From Stromatinia cepivora (Eukaryota > Ascomycota > Leotiomycetes > Helotiales > Sclerotiniaceae), in NCBI GenBank assembly GCA_014898415.1, contig RCTD01000003.1, positions 2,542,001 through 2,606,000 of the forward strand: a DNA stretch of 64,000 bases. Direction: 5' to 3'. This document shows positions 1 through 12,772 of this stretch, piece by piece (position 1 is the stretch's first letter; every line of letters starts with the position of its first letter). The position numbers and the translations under genes are program-made. The notes below the pieces were generated by a model. The model did no database searches. It worked only from the letters and a program-made list of their open reading frames with translations, and was not told the origin of the DNA.

Positions 1-2989
1 TTTTGAGAATTATAAACCGATTTTCTTTAATCAAGTTTCTAAAACGATATCAATATAAAAATCAAGAATAAATATTATATTATTCAAAATTAAATCATTA
101 GTAGAATTATCTCCTTTTTTAATAATCTTTTTAATAATATAAACTTTATATTCTAGAATTTAAAAGCTAGAAATATTTATTTCTACAAAATCATTAAAAT
201 TGAATAATCGATATCAATGATCATTTAATAAAAAGATATTGTTTATAATATATATAATATTATAATTATTAAATAAAATATTATTGAACAAATAATATAC
301 TTTTATAATTATAAAGTAAACCCTTAATTGATTTTATCGAATATCTAAAATAATAATATTAATTAAAAAATCTAAAAAATTAATAGAACTTTTCATTCAT
401 TTCCTTTTAATCCAATTAGAATAAAATTGCTTCTATAAATATAATTTTATTCGATTCTTAATTATTTATAATTCATTTTCATCAAATATTCTTTTGAATA
501 ATAGATTAATCTTTTCGATAAATACTAATTCGATAATTTTATAATTATAAATAATATAATTATAATCAAATCCGTTATTTCCTTTAAATTCAATTCTACA
601 AAAACATTCTTAACTTTTCTTAATCTTTTAATTACTTTCAAAATTGATACTCTTTTTATTCTTCTTAAATTTTTTATTATCTTAAAAAAAAGTAAATATA
701 AAATATATTCATTTTTTAATCTTTAAAAAAAAAATTCTTGAAAAATTAATCCTTAAAAAATATCTTCGAATTGCTTAAATAAAAAATTCAATAATCCAAA
801 CTAATTATTCATTTTAATCTATATAATTATAATATTTATTCAAATTGAAAACATTCTAATACTAACAATTTATAAGAAAATATTAATAACAATTTCATTC
901 TATATTTTAATAATTTCATATACAAAAGCTTTAATATAAATTATAATCTAATCTCTATTTTATTTAACAAAATCGATTTTATTAAACAAAACTTATATTA
1001 AAACAGACCAATATTTTTATAACATTATAAACTTAATAATAATTATTATAAATACAAACTTTTTTTTAAATATATTAATAATTATTTTAAATAAAAAATT
1101 CATAATATTTCAATTGAAAATAAATAACTTTATAAAATATATTTAATCAATTAACAATTTAATTCATTTATAAATATTAGAAAAACATTTTATAATTCTA
1201 TATATATATTTATTATCAATATCAATACTTAAATTAAAAAGAAATAAATTCGAAAAAGATTTCTTGAAAAATAATTAGGAATAAAATAATAAATCTACTA
1301 AAAATAAATTCTGATATATTATCATTAAAATCTTTTAATTTAGTATCTTTATTTATATCCTTTTTAGATTGAATTACTACAAAATATTCCAAGAATTCCT
1401 TTTAATATTATATTTGGTTTTTTTGATTATATTTGATTTGAAGATTAATAACAAAAAATAAAACAAATAATTTAATTAAAAATTAATCAATCTAAATATA
1501 AATAAATTCATTTATTAAATCAAAATTTGAAATAAATGTAATTAAAATGGGAATAAATAAATCGATTTCTGAATTAATTGAATCTTAGATTCTTTAAACT
1601 TGATACTTATTTTTCAAATATAGATATCATTTTAATTATTGAATATAAATTATAAAAAAAGATCATTTTGAGTTTTTATTATATTAAATAAAAATAATTA
1701 AATTGATATAAATATTAAACGATAAATAAAATGAAAGTGATATTTTAAAGAATAATCTTTTAAATATTCAATAATTATCAAATAAGAGATTATATAAATT
1801 GAAAATTATTGAATTTATAATTACTATAAAATAATATAATTATAAAACATTTTCAAAAATTAAAAAATAATATATATATATAATTAATAAAATTTGCTCT
1901 TAATTATATAAATCAAAAATTATATATATAAAACAAATAAATGATTTTTTAATCAATAAATACTTTAATTAAATTAAATCTTTATTTATTGATATATCAA
2001 AATCATTTTGTTAATCGAAAAGATTAATAAAATCTAGAAGATTCTTCATTCCGATTGAAAGACAATTCTTGATCCTTTGTAGAATACAGAGGATCGCAAG
2101 ACTTTCCATAACAATATTATATATTCCAAATCAAATATAATAAAACAATTAATTTCAATAATTAAAAATCCCTTTATTATCAAATAATCAAAAGAATTCT
2201 ATAAGCTTTTACAAATAATTATATAGATTTACAAAATCTATAATAATAAAGTTTTTTATTAAAAGAAACTATGGATATTATCCAATAATAAATTAAAAAT
2301 AAAAATCATATATAAAATATACTTTTTCGAATCAATTAGTTATTTAGAATATATTAAGATTATCGATTTAATCTCCCGAAACTATTAATAATTACAAATA
2401 TATTAAAAAATAAATATTTATATTTAAGTATACAAATTATATATACAAACAAAATCATTGAAAACTTCTTTTTTGAATTTCTAAAATCATTATTTATTTC
2501 GTTTAAAATTTAATTAAATATCTCGATCGATTATATTATATTTTTATCAGATTATAAATATTATAATTCTATATACAAATATATATTAATAATTATCTAT
2601 AAATTGATTAAAATATAATATTTTATAAATATAAAATTATTAATAATAGAAAAATCAATCAAATCTTTATTAGCTATATTTATACTTTATATAATCTTTT
2701 AAATAAAATTATTTTAAATCAAAATATTCAATTTGTATTAGGATTCTAAATACAATTTTTTAAACAATTAAAAGTAATTTTAAAATATTCCTTTGTTTTT
2801 TATTTTCAAATTAATAAACAACTAAAACAAATTAATTTGATTTTAAAACAATACCGATATATATTCATCAATTTCCATCAAAATAATTGAATAAAATAAC
2901 TATCATTCATTGAATTTATCTTTAATAATTTGATATTAGAAATAACAAATTGTTTTTCTTTTTTTATAGATTACAAATTTCATCTATAT
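1..2989. other. AT-rich RIP-degraded DNA, no gene
   Basis: Almost pure A/T with stops in all frames; no reading frame of note. A small less AT-rich island near 2035-2110 stands out but matches nothing I recognise. The base composition matches the transposon nest to the right, so this is most likely older repeat DNA mutated beyond recognition. No terminal repeats or coding remnants could be traced. Confidence 0.75.
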
Positions 2990-3282
2990 TGTGAAAGAGG
3001 TAGGTCGAGATACATGCGTCCCGATAGCACGCTGCAAGGGGAAATGGGAATTGGAATTGATCAGATTACATTATAGAGGCTTCAAGTAGTAAAACTAATA
3101 GGTTTAGACAATGATTTGGGTTGTGCACAAATGGGGTACAAAAAGACTAATGGAAAAAACGATTGGTTTCTTTCAAGGAGAGGGGAGCAGAGCCCTCTCT
3201 TATATCTAACTACGAAGAGTCATGTGACCATATGACTACGAACTAGCTACGTGTTAGGCCTTGATATCCCAACTTTCTCACA
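2990..3282. mobile_element. Solo LTR, little mutated
   Basis: A 293-bp block of normal base composition sits abruptly in AT-rich DNA. It starts TGTGAAAG and ends CTTTCTCACA, so it has TG..CA ends inside a short inverted repeat, as retrotransposon LTRs do. It is flanked by TATAT on the left and ATATAT on the right, compatible with a short target duplication but not decisive in such DNA. Inside is a palindrome around 3178-3204 (GAGAGGGG / CCCTCTCT). No internal retroelement sequence adjoins it, hence solo. It lacks the RIP damage of its surroundings, suggesting a late insertion. The family is unknown. Confidence 0.6.
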
Positions 3283-3687
3283 ATATATCGATATAAAATC
3301 CAGTAAATTATATTTATTAGAAATGATTTTAATATAAAAATGTGAGTTTTTTAAAGAGAATAAAATAACTAATAAAATGAAAATATCCTAAAATAATTAT
3401 AAATTTTAATAATACAATTGATTATGTTTTATAAGGAATTTATAAATAAAAATAGATTAAATTTGTTATAATATATAAAAGAATAAAAAATTTATATTAA
3501 TAGAAAAAATAAAAATAAAAATTTATAAAATAAAGGAATTGAATAACAAATAGATTAACTTTTATAAAATATTAAAAATTTATTATCGATTTTGTTTAAT
3601 CAAATTGTTAAAGAATATTCGAATTTTTTTAATATTTTATTATTTGTTTTTGATATTAATTTCTTCAATATTTTATTTTAAAGACTA
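3283..3687. other. AT-rich spacer
   Basis: AT-rich DNA between the solo LTR and the left end of the Fot1-like transposon; no coding signal seen. Confidence 0.7.
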
Positions 3688-3735
3688 AGTCTAATACCCC
3701 ACTTTCAGGCCACCCCCTGTTTTGGGCCATCTCGA
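3688..3735. repeat. Left terminal inverted repeat of Fot1-like element
   Basis: Matches the reverse complement of 12773-12820 over about 45 bp, with a few differences. Outermost bases AGTCTAATACCCC, preceded by TA. Confidence 0.8.
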
Positions 3736-3813
3736 AAATATCATTATATAAATTTTAAACTTTAATAATTCAACAACTACTCTATTTCAATAAAATCCCT
3801 TATTATATCTATT

Positions 3814-3979
3814 TATTAACTTTTGATGCAGGAAGTAGTAGTATTGTTGACTATATAGATTGAACTAAGGATCTATAATTCTAATAGAAATAGAATTGAG
3901 ATTATCCCCAAATATAATCTATACATTATTATAATCATATAACCTCAATTCTAATCCTATAATAACCTCATTTCCAACA
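3814..3979 (-). repeat. 3' LTR of the copia element
   Basis: 166 bp, aligned without gaps to 10955-11120 and to the solo copy 9070-9235. This copy carries many more G-to-A/C-to-T changes than the other two. Confidence 0.88.
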
Positions 3980-6485
3980 CTCCCTTATTAAGAATATCCT
4001 ATTCGATCCTTCTAGATTACTAATCCTAACATTTTCTTGAATCTTTTGAAAGCAATCTTTATATAAGGCTTCGTTATTTCGTTAATAATTATATCATATA
4101 TATTGATATAATTAGTAGCGATTTTTTCCTTTTCTATTAAATCTTTAATGAAATAATAATTGATATCTATATATTTAGATCATTTGTGCAAATATAGGTT
4201 TTTGATTAAAGCTAAAGTGTTTTGATTGTTATTAAACATTTGAATTATATCTCTATTCTTTCCAATATAATTTCATCTAAATAAATCTTTAAATATTTAT
4301 ACAATTCATCTCCCTTATTTGATGAATATTATTATTACAATATATTCTGATTCTGTATTAAAAATAGCCACAAATACTTGTTTCTTATTAATCCATAATA
4401 TAAAATCTCTATAAAATATTATAACTCCTTTTAAAACACTTTTCTAATCATATTTGTTATTAATCTAATCTATATTTATATATACTTTTATTGTATTATC
4501 AAATATATTATATTCTTTGTAAATATCAAATTATATTCTCTTTAATTCGAACTATAATTTTTATTTGATTATTGATTATAAATATTATATTAGATTCTTT
4601 AAAGCTATAATATAATATTTTATTGGTTTTACCATAAATTGTAAAAATCTTCCAATTGAGAATACTATATTTAATCGAATATATATTATTGAATGAATTA
4701 TATTTCCTATTCGTTATTGATATTCATTTATATCTATCAGTTTATTGTTATCGATTATTGATCGGAGATAGATATAATCTATTATTGATAGTTTCTTGAT
4801 TTAATATTGTTTATATATAATATTATATTTAGTTAATATAATATCGAAATATTCTTTTTAATCTATAATTAATATATATACTTTTCTATTACAAATAACT
4901 CTAATACTTAGGATCTTATTAATCTCCTTTAGATTCTTAATATTAAAATAAATCAATAACTTTTCATCAAATTAAATGATTTGTAATGATATATATAATA
5001 CAATAATAATATTATATTATAATTTTTGGATATATACAAATATAGATCTACTAAATTTTATATAAAATTTATGTTTAAAAGCTTTTTCTTTAATAATAAA
5101 CTCCAATCTCTTCCAGTTTACTTCAAACTATATAAACTTTATAGGATTTATAATATATATCCCTTTTCAACTTTGATATTTTGGAATAATTCGAAATAGA
5201 TTTCTTCCTTCAAATATGATTTAATAAAAGCATTTTTGATATCGAAATATAAATATTCCAAATTTTCCTTTGTAATAATAATTAGGAATAATCTAAATAT
5301 ATTTAATCTCATTATTAATACAAATATTTCGTTATAATCTTTTCCTAATACCTAATTGAACCTTTGAATTATTAATCTTATCTTAAATCATTCTATTTTA
5401 TTATCCTTGATCTTAATTATAAATATCTATTTTATCAAAACCAAATTATTTTCTTTAGAGAATATATATTCTTCCCAAATATTATTTTGAATTAAAGATA
5501 TAATTTCCTTTTGAATAATTTCCTTCCATTTTTCAGAATATTCTTGATCCAATATTGTTTCCTTATAAGTTCTTGGTATTTTAATTCCCAGAATTTCTTC
5601 GATCAAATATATTATATCTTTTATATTATTTATATCTATCAACAAAATCATAAAATCTAAAATAATCTTATCTTTAATATAAAGATCCATTTTATAAATA
5701 ATTGGGATTATAATTATAATATATTCTATACTTTTTTGAATTTTAATCTATATAGATATCGCAATCAACATCTTTATAATCTTGCTTTCCTATTCTCCTT
5801 TAAGATTTTATTCTATATCTCTTTTTCATTTTTATATTAAATATCTTAAAGATTTATCTTCAAGGTCTATTGCATCCTTTTATTCGATCTCAAATGATTA
5901 TAGATTTATTTCACTTTTTGATCCTATTGAAATAAACTTATCAACAAAATTTAAGACAATCTTAAATTTTGCTTTCAATATAAATTCAGAATCTACAAAA
6001 ATTAACTCTTGGATTGGAACCTCTAAAATAATAAATTCGATATCTAAAATATCCTTAAAAAAAGATTCTTGATTTATCTTCTGGATATTACCATCTTTAT
6101 CTTCATCATATATTAGTATTGATATATCTAATTTATCTGGTTTCAACTCGACAATTGAAATACTTAATATAATCATTGAACTCAATATAATATCTATTGG
6201 AGAGAATATTTGGAACAAAAATAATACAAATATTATATTTAATATTGAAGATGGAGAAAATATCTTATTTATTATTAATCTATTACAAAATCTTTAATCT
6301 AACTTTATATTGTTTATTCCTTATAGATTTGATTTATAATTTCTTAATTTAAAATCCAAATCTTCTTTTCAATAAGATTTATCTATAATTATTCTATTTA
6401 ATCGAAATATATAATCTAATTTTAGAGAATACATATTGATATATTTATTCATAACTTTTAAGTATCCTAGAAATATACTGATTCT
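3980..6485 (-). pseudogene. Copia reverse transcriptase/RNase H remnant
   Basis: Minus-strand translation still shows the copia RT entry segment at 5427-5690 (EKWKEIIQKEIISLIQNNIW). Downstream, around 4780-5060, follow RT core fragments (VDLYLYIQ, FNIKNLKEINKILSIRV, EYFDIILTKY), interrupted by stops and gaps; the YVDD catalytic box is no longer legible. The stretch at 5898-6218 is the variable region between integrase and RT. It is inactive. Confidence 0.8.
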
Positions 6486-6635
6486 TGTCACGAGATACAC
6501 GTGATCGCGTACGATCGGGCTAGTACGGTATTAAGCTCCGAGCCGATCATATATATAGCTTTGTAGTACATTCTTTTTAATTTTGTAGCTTTTAATTTTA
6601 AGGTTGATTTTTAAATGCTTGTTGGGTTCGTTATA
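6486..6635 (+). repeat. 5' LTR of gag-only element
   Basis: 150 bp, colinear with 8011-8160. Differences are almost all C/T or G/A. Its first 60 bp are much less mutated than the rest of the element. Confidence 0.87.
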
Positions 6636-6801
6636 TTATTAAAAGTTTTTTCAGATAAGAAATGGAATAATATTTGTATATACTCATGTATACTCTGTTT
6701 GCTTCTGTCTAGATACATGTTTATATTCTTTTGCTTGTATATAGATCTTTTTGATATTATTCGAAGGTATTGTCTTTTTTTTTACCTTTAATTTCTAAAC
6801 T

Positions 6802-7450
6802 ATGGATTACGATTCAATAAACCTCGCAATTGCAGAACTTTGTGATGAAGTGATTTGTCAGCGGGATGAAATCTTGTTTTTATATTCCCTGATTCTCGAA
6901 TGCATTTCTATTATTCATACTCCTTCTCGTTCGAAACCCTCTCTCCCTAATTCTGAAAAGTTCAGTGGTAACTTTCAAAAGTTTGATACCTGGTTTTTTT
7001 CGATTCGAACGAAATTATAAGTAGATGGTATTATGATCGATAACTCTATAATTCAATTTTATTATATTTATCTCAATCTCGAATTTTATGTATAAGTTAT
7101 GGTACTACCTTAGCTTTCTTCTCTTGATCAAAACATTCCCTTAAATTATACAACGATCCTGGATCAACTTATACATATTTACAACAATTCGAATAAAGTT
7201 TAAGAAGTTGAAGATAAATTATTCATTTTCAAATAAGGAATCAATTTTTTATATACCTATATTACAAAATTCAAAAGGACCTTTTACAAAGCCAAAGATC
7301 AGAATTGATTTGATTCAAATAAAATCTTAATCTTTCATAATGAATTCAATATTACTTTTAGAAATTGTTTTTTTTAACAATTTTCTCTTCTCTATTCCTA
7401 TCCTGATTTTGTTTAGGTTATACAACAATTAACTGTTTATATAACAAATG
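6802..7450 (+). pseudogene. Retrotransposon gag protein remnant
   Basis: The first 72 codons are open and end in a typical gag core start (LPNSEKFSGNFQKFDTW). After the first stop the same frame continues for about 140 more codons with familiar gag wording (STIQFYY-like, YTYITKFKRT, YPDFVQVIQQLTVY once stops are allowed for). The interruptions are TAA/TAG at CAA/CAG positions and TGA at likely CGA/TGG positions, the pattern RIP produces. No zinc knuckle was found. It is dead as it stands. Confidence 0.75.
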
Positions 7451-8010
7451 GATTCCTTATATTATTTTATTCTAATGAATCTAGAACCCTATATATATTA
7501 CAGAATCCATTTTATTCTCGGAATTACAATCCAATAAACATTAACAATCTTAATGTTATTAATACCTTCAGTCTTTTTGATGTCCAATCAGATAAGTCTG
7601 ATTGTACCTTGATTCTACCCTGTATACGAATATCCGAGTTTTCCCCTTCTGAAAAAACTCTTTTACATAAGCAAAATAAATATATACAATATAGAAGTAA
7701 CTCTTATTAGATATAAGTTTATTTGTTAAACCTGTATCAAGGAATCCGAGATCGATAAAAGTTTGTTCCGGCTATTACATTAACTATTGAGCCCAAAAGC
7801 GATGATGATAAGGATCTAAGAGAAATGATCAATGATCGATATTTTGAAGATCGTTTGAAGAAGGTACATAGTATAATGGATACATATTCATTGGTTGTGA
7901 TACAATTTGTATATCAGGAATTTTTATTAAAAGAAGATTAGTGATCATTTTATACTTAAATTATTCATTTAAAATGAGTTCGAGGCGAATTCTTCAGAAG
8001 GGGGGGGTAG

Positions 8011-8160
8011 TGTTATGAAATACACGTGATCGTATACGATTGGATTAATACAGTACTAAGCTCCAAATCGATTATATATATAGCTTTGTAGTACACTCTC
8101 TTTAACTCTGTAGCTTTTAATTCTAAGGTTGATCTCTAAACGCTCGTTGGGTTCGTCACA
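8011..8160 (+). repeat. 3' LTR of gag-only element
   Basis: Colinear partner of 6486-6635, preceded by the polypurine tract and followed by the ATTCT duplication. Confidence 0.87.
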
Positions 8161-9069
8161 ATTCTCGAAATGTCCCACAACTTATTATATCTTTATCTTT
8201 TCGGAATAATCTTGGGATTAATATAAATATAATATTTACTCCCCCAAACTTTATATATCTTTATATTTAATATTATATTTATAAAAACTTTTATAAAGAA
8301 TCGATTTATTTCATTTATATTAGGACTAATACTAATACAATTCCTAATATAAATATTATACTCTATAATTTCATCCCAAAACTTTAATAATAATCCAGCT
8401 TCTTTTAGTATTACTTTTATATCTGTTTCTATAATCTTTATATTCTATTTTACAGGTTTGTTTTGATATAAAAAGATAATTGTTGTAATTTCGAATTATA
8501 TATCTAATAACCATTCATAAATAATTTATAAGAGTTCCAGTATATTGTCAGTTTTGACTGTAATGATCTTTTCTCTAATAGCCAATTCCATTTCCTTTTT
8601 CCAAGTTTTCAATATTTGAATTGTATCGTTCTTTTATTTAAATGATATAATCTAATTTATTTTTATATAATTATCGATAATCAAGATGAAATAATAATTC
8701 CCTTAGATCGATTTTAGGAATAATCCTACAATATCGAAATATATAAATTCGAATCTCTTTGATTTGTATAGATTCAATTGCTTCGGAATATAATTGATCA
8801 TCTTGATGAATATATATACTTTACAAATATCTAATTCAATTGGGATCTTTATTAGTTTGATTATATTGAATATCTTATATAAATTCTTAATCTTATTTGG
8901 ACCTAAATAATTGAATCTTTAATATCATAATAAATATCTTTCTTTTTTCTTAAATGTTAATTCATTATCAATATCTTTAATACCATCAATTATCTTTAAA
9001 GAAAAGCCTTTTTTCTGATTATTCTAATATATACTCGAACAGAGAACTATATCCTTATATCCTTTAATC
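8161..9069 (-). pseudogene. Copia integrase core remnant
   Basis: On the minus strand, around 8460-8640, one can read KTWKKEMELAIREKIITVKTDN followed by ELL and an EW/HQN-like segment. This is the copia integrase core including the TDN catalytic aspartate context. Stops replace several residues. It belongs to the 3814-11120 element; the gag-only element separates it from the RT part. Confidence 0.75.
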
Positions 9070-9235
9070 TGTTGGAAATGAGGCCATCATAGGATTAGAA
9101 TTGAGGTCACGAGACCACAATGGTGCACAGACCATATTTGGGGATAACCTCAATTCTACTCCTACTAGAATTATAGATCCTTAGTTCAACCTATATAGTC
9201 AACAATACTACTACTTCCTGCACCAAAAGTTAACA
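9070..9235 (+). mobile_element. Solo LTR of the same copia family, inserted in the copia element
   Basis: 166 bp, TGTTGGAAATG...AAAGTTAACA, opposite in orientation to the host copia. It is flanked by TAATC on both sides (9065-9069, 9236-9240). It is the best preserved of the three LTR copies. The simplest history is insertion of a full element into its own relative, then LTR-LTR recombination that left one LTR. Confidence 0.88.
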
Positions 9236-10954
9236 TAATCATATATAAAACCACATACATTCTATCTTGTATTTTAGTACAAATGATTTTCTTATTGTCC
9301 TTCTTGAAATATATATAATGAAAATTGAATTCCTTTTGCAGCTTTATTTCGTAGATCCTTTTTCCTAATAATAAGTTTATTCCTAATCCTAATATATATA
9401 ATATATTTGAAAATAATATCTTAGAACCATCTTCATATATTATATCCATTAAACCCTAATAATGATAATATATCATTCCCCCATCAACCTTTATCCTTTA
9501 TTTAACAATAAATTCTATTAATTTGAATAATGAAAATTGATCAAATATATATAAAGAAACATCTATATCAATATATCATTTATTAAAAAAAAATCTTATT
9601 AATGATCTCCTTTATCAAATTACAATCTTTCTCTATTATATCCTCAATATCAGAATCTGATTCAAAGATATTATTAACAAAGTATACTTAATCTTTCTTG
9701 TTGAAATAAATCTTCTTCAAATTCAATAATCCCTTTCTCTTTTGATAACGAAAATAATTACAAAAGAATTTACTGATTCATATTAAATACAAACAATCTT
9801 ATATATAATAACCTTCTTTTGATATAAATCACAAACATTATTTGAAATCTCGAAATCTGATTTTTGATGTCAAAAAATATATCTAAATCCTTTTGCAATT
9901 TGCATTTGCTTTAATTCATTCTTAAAACGAAATTCTTTAATCTACAAATACTTAATTTTATTATCGATACTAAAACTGATTTAAATATCCAATATATCTA
10001 TTATTCTTTGATAATCGATTAAAAGATTATATATTAAAACCAAGAACAAAACAGTATCTTGATATACTAATCAATAGTTTTCATTTACAACCTTTAATTT
10101 CTTTTTATACTCTTTCAATTTATCCTAAACTTCGATAATGATTATATCAGAATGAATATCAGATTGGAATTTGAAGTTCTGAATTATTGTTATATATATA
10201 TTAACTGTAACTATATTGACTCTGATATATTTTGATTTAAAGTATCTCTAGAATATATATACTATTAAATATTCATTGATAAAAGCTTCATCATTATCAT
10301 TGAATATTATACAAATATATAATAATATATTCGCTTCATCCTTTAAATATTCCGATTTCAATTCGACATTGTAATATATACGATTATTGATCTTATAAAC
10401 AAATGCTATATTGAATCCTGCAATCTACATATATTCATCTAATATTTGATCAATTATATAAAACCATTCTTTTCTTTTCAATTGTATCTTCGTTTATCTA
10501 AACCATTATTTATAATTGTTTTAATCAAACTTCGAAGGATTATTTGATTCCAATATTGTAAAGGTTTCTTATTGTTTGATAAATATCAAAAATAATCTTC
10601 AGGTTTTTAAGATGATCTTAAAAAGTATATAATAAATAAATTCGGAATAATAAAGAAATATAAAAATAAAACAATAAGAAAATTTATAAAATCATATTAT
10701 AATATATTTTTTTGTAGTTATACGAATTTACTCTTCGCTTTTGTTATAATTCTGTATCGGTATTGTACAGATTGCTTTCCGTTCTAGCCTGTAATATTGT
10801 GAGTTATAAACTATATTATCATATTTCAACTCTGCTTTAATAACATTATATAAAAACTCTGATTTTTACTCTATTTCATCTTTATTAGTTATACTAATCC
10901 TTTCTCGATTTGCTTTACTTTCTAATCATTATTATACAATTGGATCTTATAACT
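9236..10954 (-). pseudogene. Copia gag and GAG-preintegrase remnant
   Basis: At 9240-9449 the minus strand encodes a GAG-preintegrase-like stretch (ILYILGLGINLLLGKRIYE, then CTKIQDRMYVV), cut at its end by the solo LTR. Upstream to the 5' LTR lies heavily mutated gag sequence in which no continuous frame survives. Confidence 0.7.
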
Positions 10955-11120
10955 TATTAACTTTTGGTACAGGAAGTAGTAGTATTGTTGATTATATAGG
11001 TTGAATTAAGGATCTATAATTCTAGTAGGAGTAGAATTGAGGTTATCCCCAAATATGGTCTGTGCACCATTGTGATCACGTGACCTCAATTCTAATCCTA
11101 TGATGGCCTCATTTCCAACA
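10955..11120 (-). repeat. 5' LTR of the copia element
   Basis: 166 bp, nearly identical to the solo copy at 9070-9235 apart from a few G/A and C/T differences and one A/T. It is bounded on the outside by CTATT. Confidence 0.88.
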
Positions 11121-12671
11121 CTATTTCATAATCATTATTAAAATCATCCTTTTCAATTTTATAATCCCTAATCTCAATTTGTATTCCCCAAATAGCTTTA
11201 ATCCCTGTAAACTTCAAATTCGGATTAGTTTTTATTATTCCTCTTTTTTTAAGTATAATCTACTTTAATTTATATTTCAATTGTTTTATTCAATATTTTG
11301 ATTATATAAGTTTATAATCTTTAATATCAAAACCTTTTGTAATCTTATAAAATAACAATCGATAAATTGGAAAATCGGTTTCTTTTTCTTGAATTATTGT
11401 ATATATATATTTTCGAAGATCTAATGTTTTTTGAAAGATTTTCTATAAAATAAAAGATAATTCTATATTCCATTGATACTGAAAATCATTATTTGAAACA
11501 GAATTTTGATTTAGAATTTTATTATTGTTATTTTTAAGCAATAAACAATTTATAAAAAGCTTAATATAGTTTTAAGATTATAAATCAAAAGTCTTTTATC
11601 CAGATTTGATATTATGAATTATCAAACTCTTTATTCTAACTTTTTGATAATAGACAAAGAAGCTATACTTTTCAATTATTGAAGAATCTAATAAAGAATC
11701 CAATTTGTTGAGGTAATATTTATAAACATTTTTGAAAGATAAGAATATTGACAAATCTAATGATTATAATATATATAACAATAAAAATAAAAGATGGATA
11801 TTATTTTTGAAGTATTCAAATATAAACTCAATGGTTTTATAACTTTTATAATCATTTAATATAAATAATCTAATTTCTTTAAATCGGAAAAAGGTAATTT
11901 GAGAAATAAAGATTATTTTCAATCATTCAAATCTTGTAATATCTATTATCCATTTATTATTTGTAATAATAAACTTCTATTTCTTATATAAAATAAGATC
12001 TATAAGAAACCATTATTATTATATATATTTTCCTTTAAAAATAATGAATAGTTTGAATACCCATTCTATTACTAAAATGTATTCAATAAAAGATATTCAA
12101 ACTCTTAAACCAGATTTTTTTTGGAATAAAATGATATTCTGAATTTTCTATTATTAAACCATTTAAACCCTAACCTTCTATAATACCAGTTTCATCTATA
12201 TTCCATCGGTTTTCAAGTTTAATATACTTAATTGAAGGCAAATTGAGCTTTTCAAACCATTTACCAATAATTTCATCAATAGTATTTGAAATATATACAG
12301 AATCGATATTATCTTTTAGTTCTAATTTCAGGGTTTCTTTTCAAAAAATTCTGTATCCATCATTTTCCAAATAAAAAATCATCTCCTCTCACTTCAAAGA
12401 AACTTTCATTCATTTCCCTTATTTATCGATAAATAAAACTAATACCTAATAATTCTTATACTAATATCCAATCTATTAATACTTTCTTTTGAACCGAAAT
12501 TATCTTTTATATATTTTGTATATCATTTTTATAAAATAAATGATCATTTATTCGATTTTGAAATATAATATAGAAAACACTATATTCCGAATTGGCCCAA
12601 CATATAACTAGCTCATTTGCAATCATACCAAAGGCTATAGCAATTTCATCTTTAATATAAATATTCATCAT
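11121..12671 (-). pseudogene. Fot1/pogo transposase remnant (CENP-B/DDE type)
   Basis: Minus-strand reading from about 12671 gives an HTH-like N-terminus (KDEIAIAFGMIANE). Next come REMNESFFEVRGDDFLFGK and FLKRNPEIRTKR, as in the CENP-B-type DNA-binding domain. Then follow KWFEKLNLPSIKYIKLENRW and NIDETGIIEG, the first catalytic Asp block of DDE_1 transposases. Stops are scattered through it. The C-terminal part would lie beyond the copia insertion (3736-3813) and is nearly unreadable. Confidence 0.8.
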
Positions 12672-12772
12672 ATTATAAATAATAATATATTCAAATTTCA
12701 GATCGATTGATTGAATGGTTATTGAATTATTAAAGATTTAATAAGGGAGATTGCTTAAAATAGGGTGGTTTT

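Larger units (their letters stand above)
6486..8160 (+). mobile_element. Gag-only (non-autonomous) LTR retrotransposon
   Basis: A 1,675-bp element with 150-bp direct LTRs (6486-6635, 8011-8160), TG..CA ends (TGTCACGAG...GTTCGTCACA, some bases RIP-changed) and a perfect ATTCT target duplication (6481-6485, 8161-8165). A purine tract (AGAAGGGGGGGGTAG) directly precedes the 3' LTR, fixing plus-strand orientation. Between the LTRs only a gag-like reading frame is seen; there is no room for protease, RT or integrase. It therefore looks like a small element mobilised in trans by an autonomous Ty3/gypsy or copia relative. It interrupts the copia element between integrase and RT. Confidence 0.87.
3814..11120 (-). 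mobile_element. Ty1/copia LTR retrotransposon, RIP-degraded, nested
   Basis: A 7,307-bp element on the minus strand with 166-bp LTRs at 10955-11120 (5') and 3814-3979 (3'). LTRs run TGTTGGAAATG...TTAACA (some ends RIP-mutated). The flanks are identical 5-mers, CTATT at 3809-3813 and 11121-11125, giving a clear target duplication. Domain order on the minus strand is gag, GAG-preintegrase, integrase, then reverse transcriptase/RNase H, the copia order. A purine tract (AATAAGGGAG) abuts the 3' LTR. Two later insertions split it: a gag-only element and a same-family solo LTR. All coding parts are dead through C-to-T type stops. Confidence 0.9.

Noticed and set aside
5427..9449. Short open frames in the AT-rich block as host genes
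   Set aside because: Their translations match RIP-mutated copia and gag proteins.
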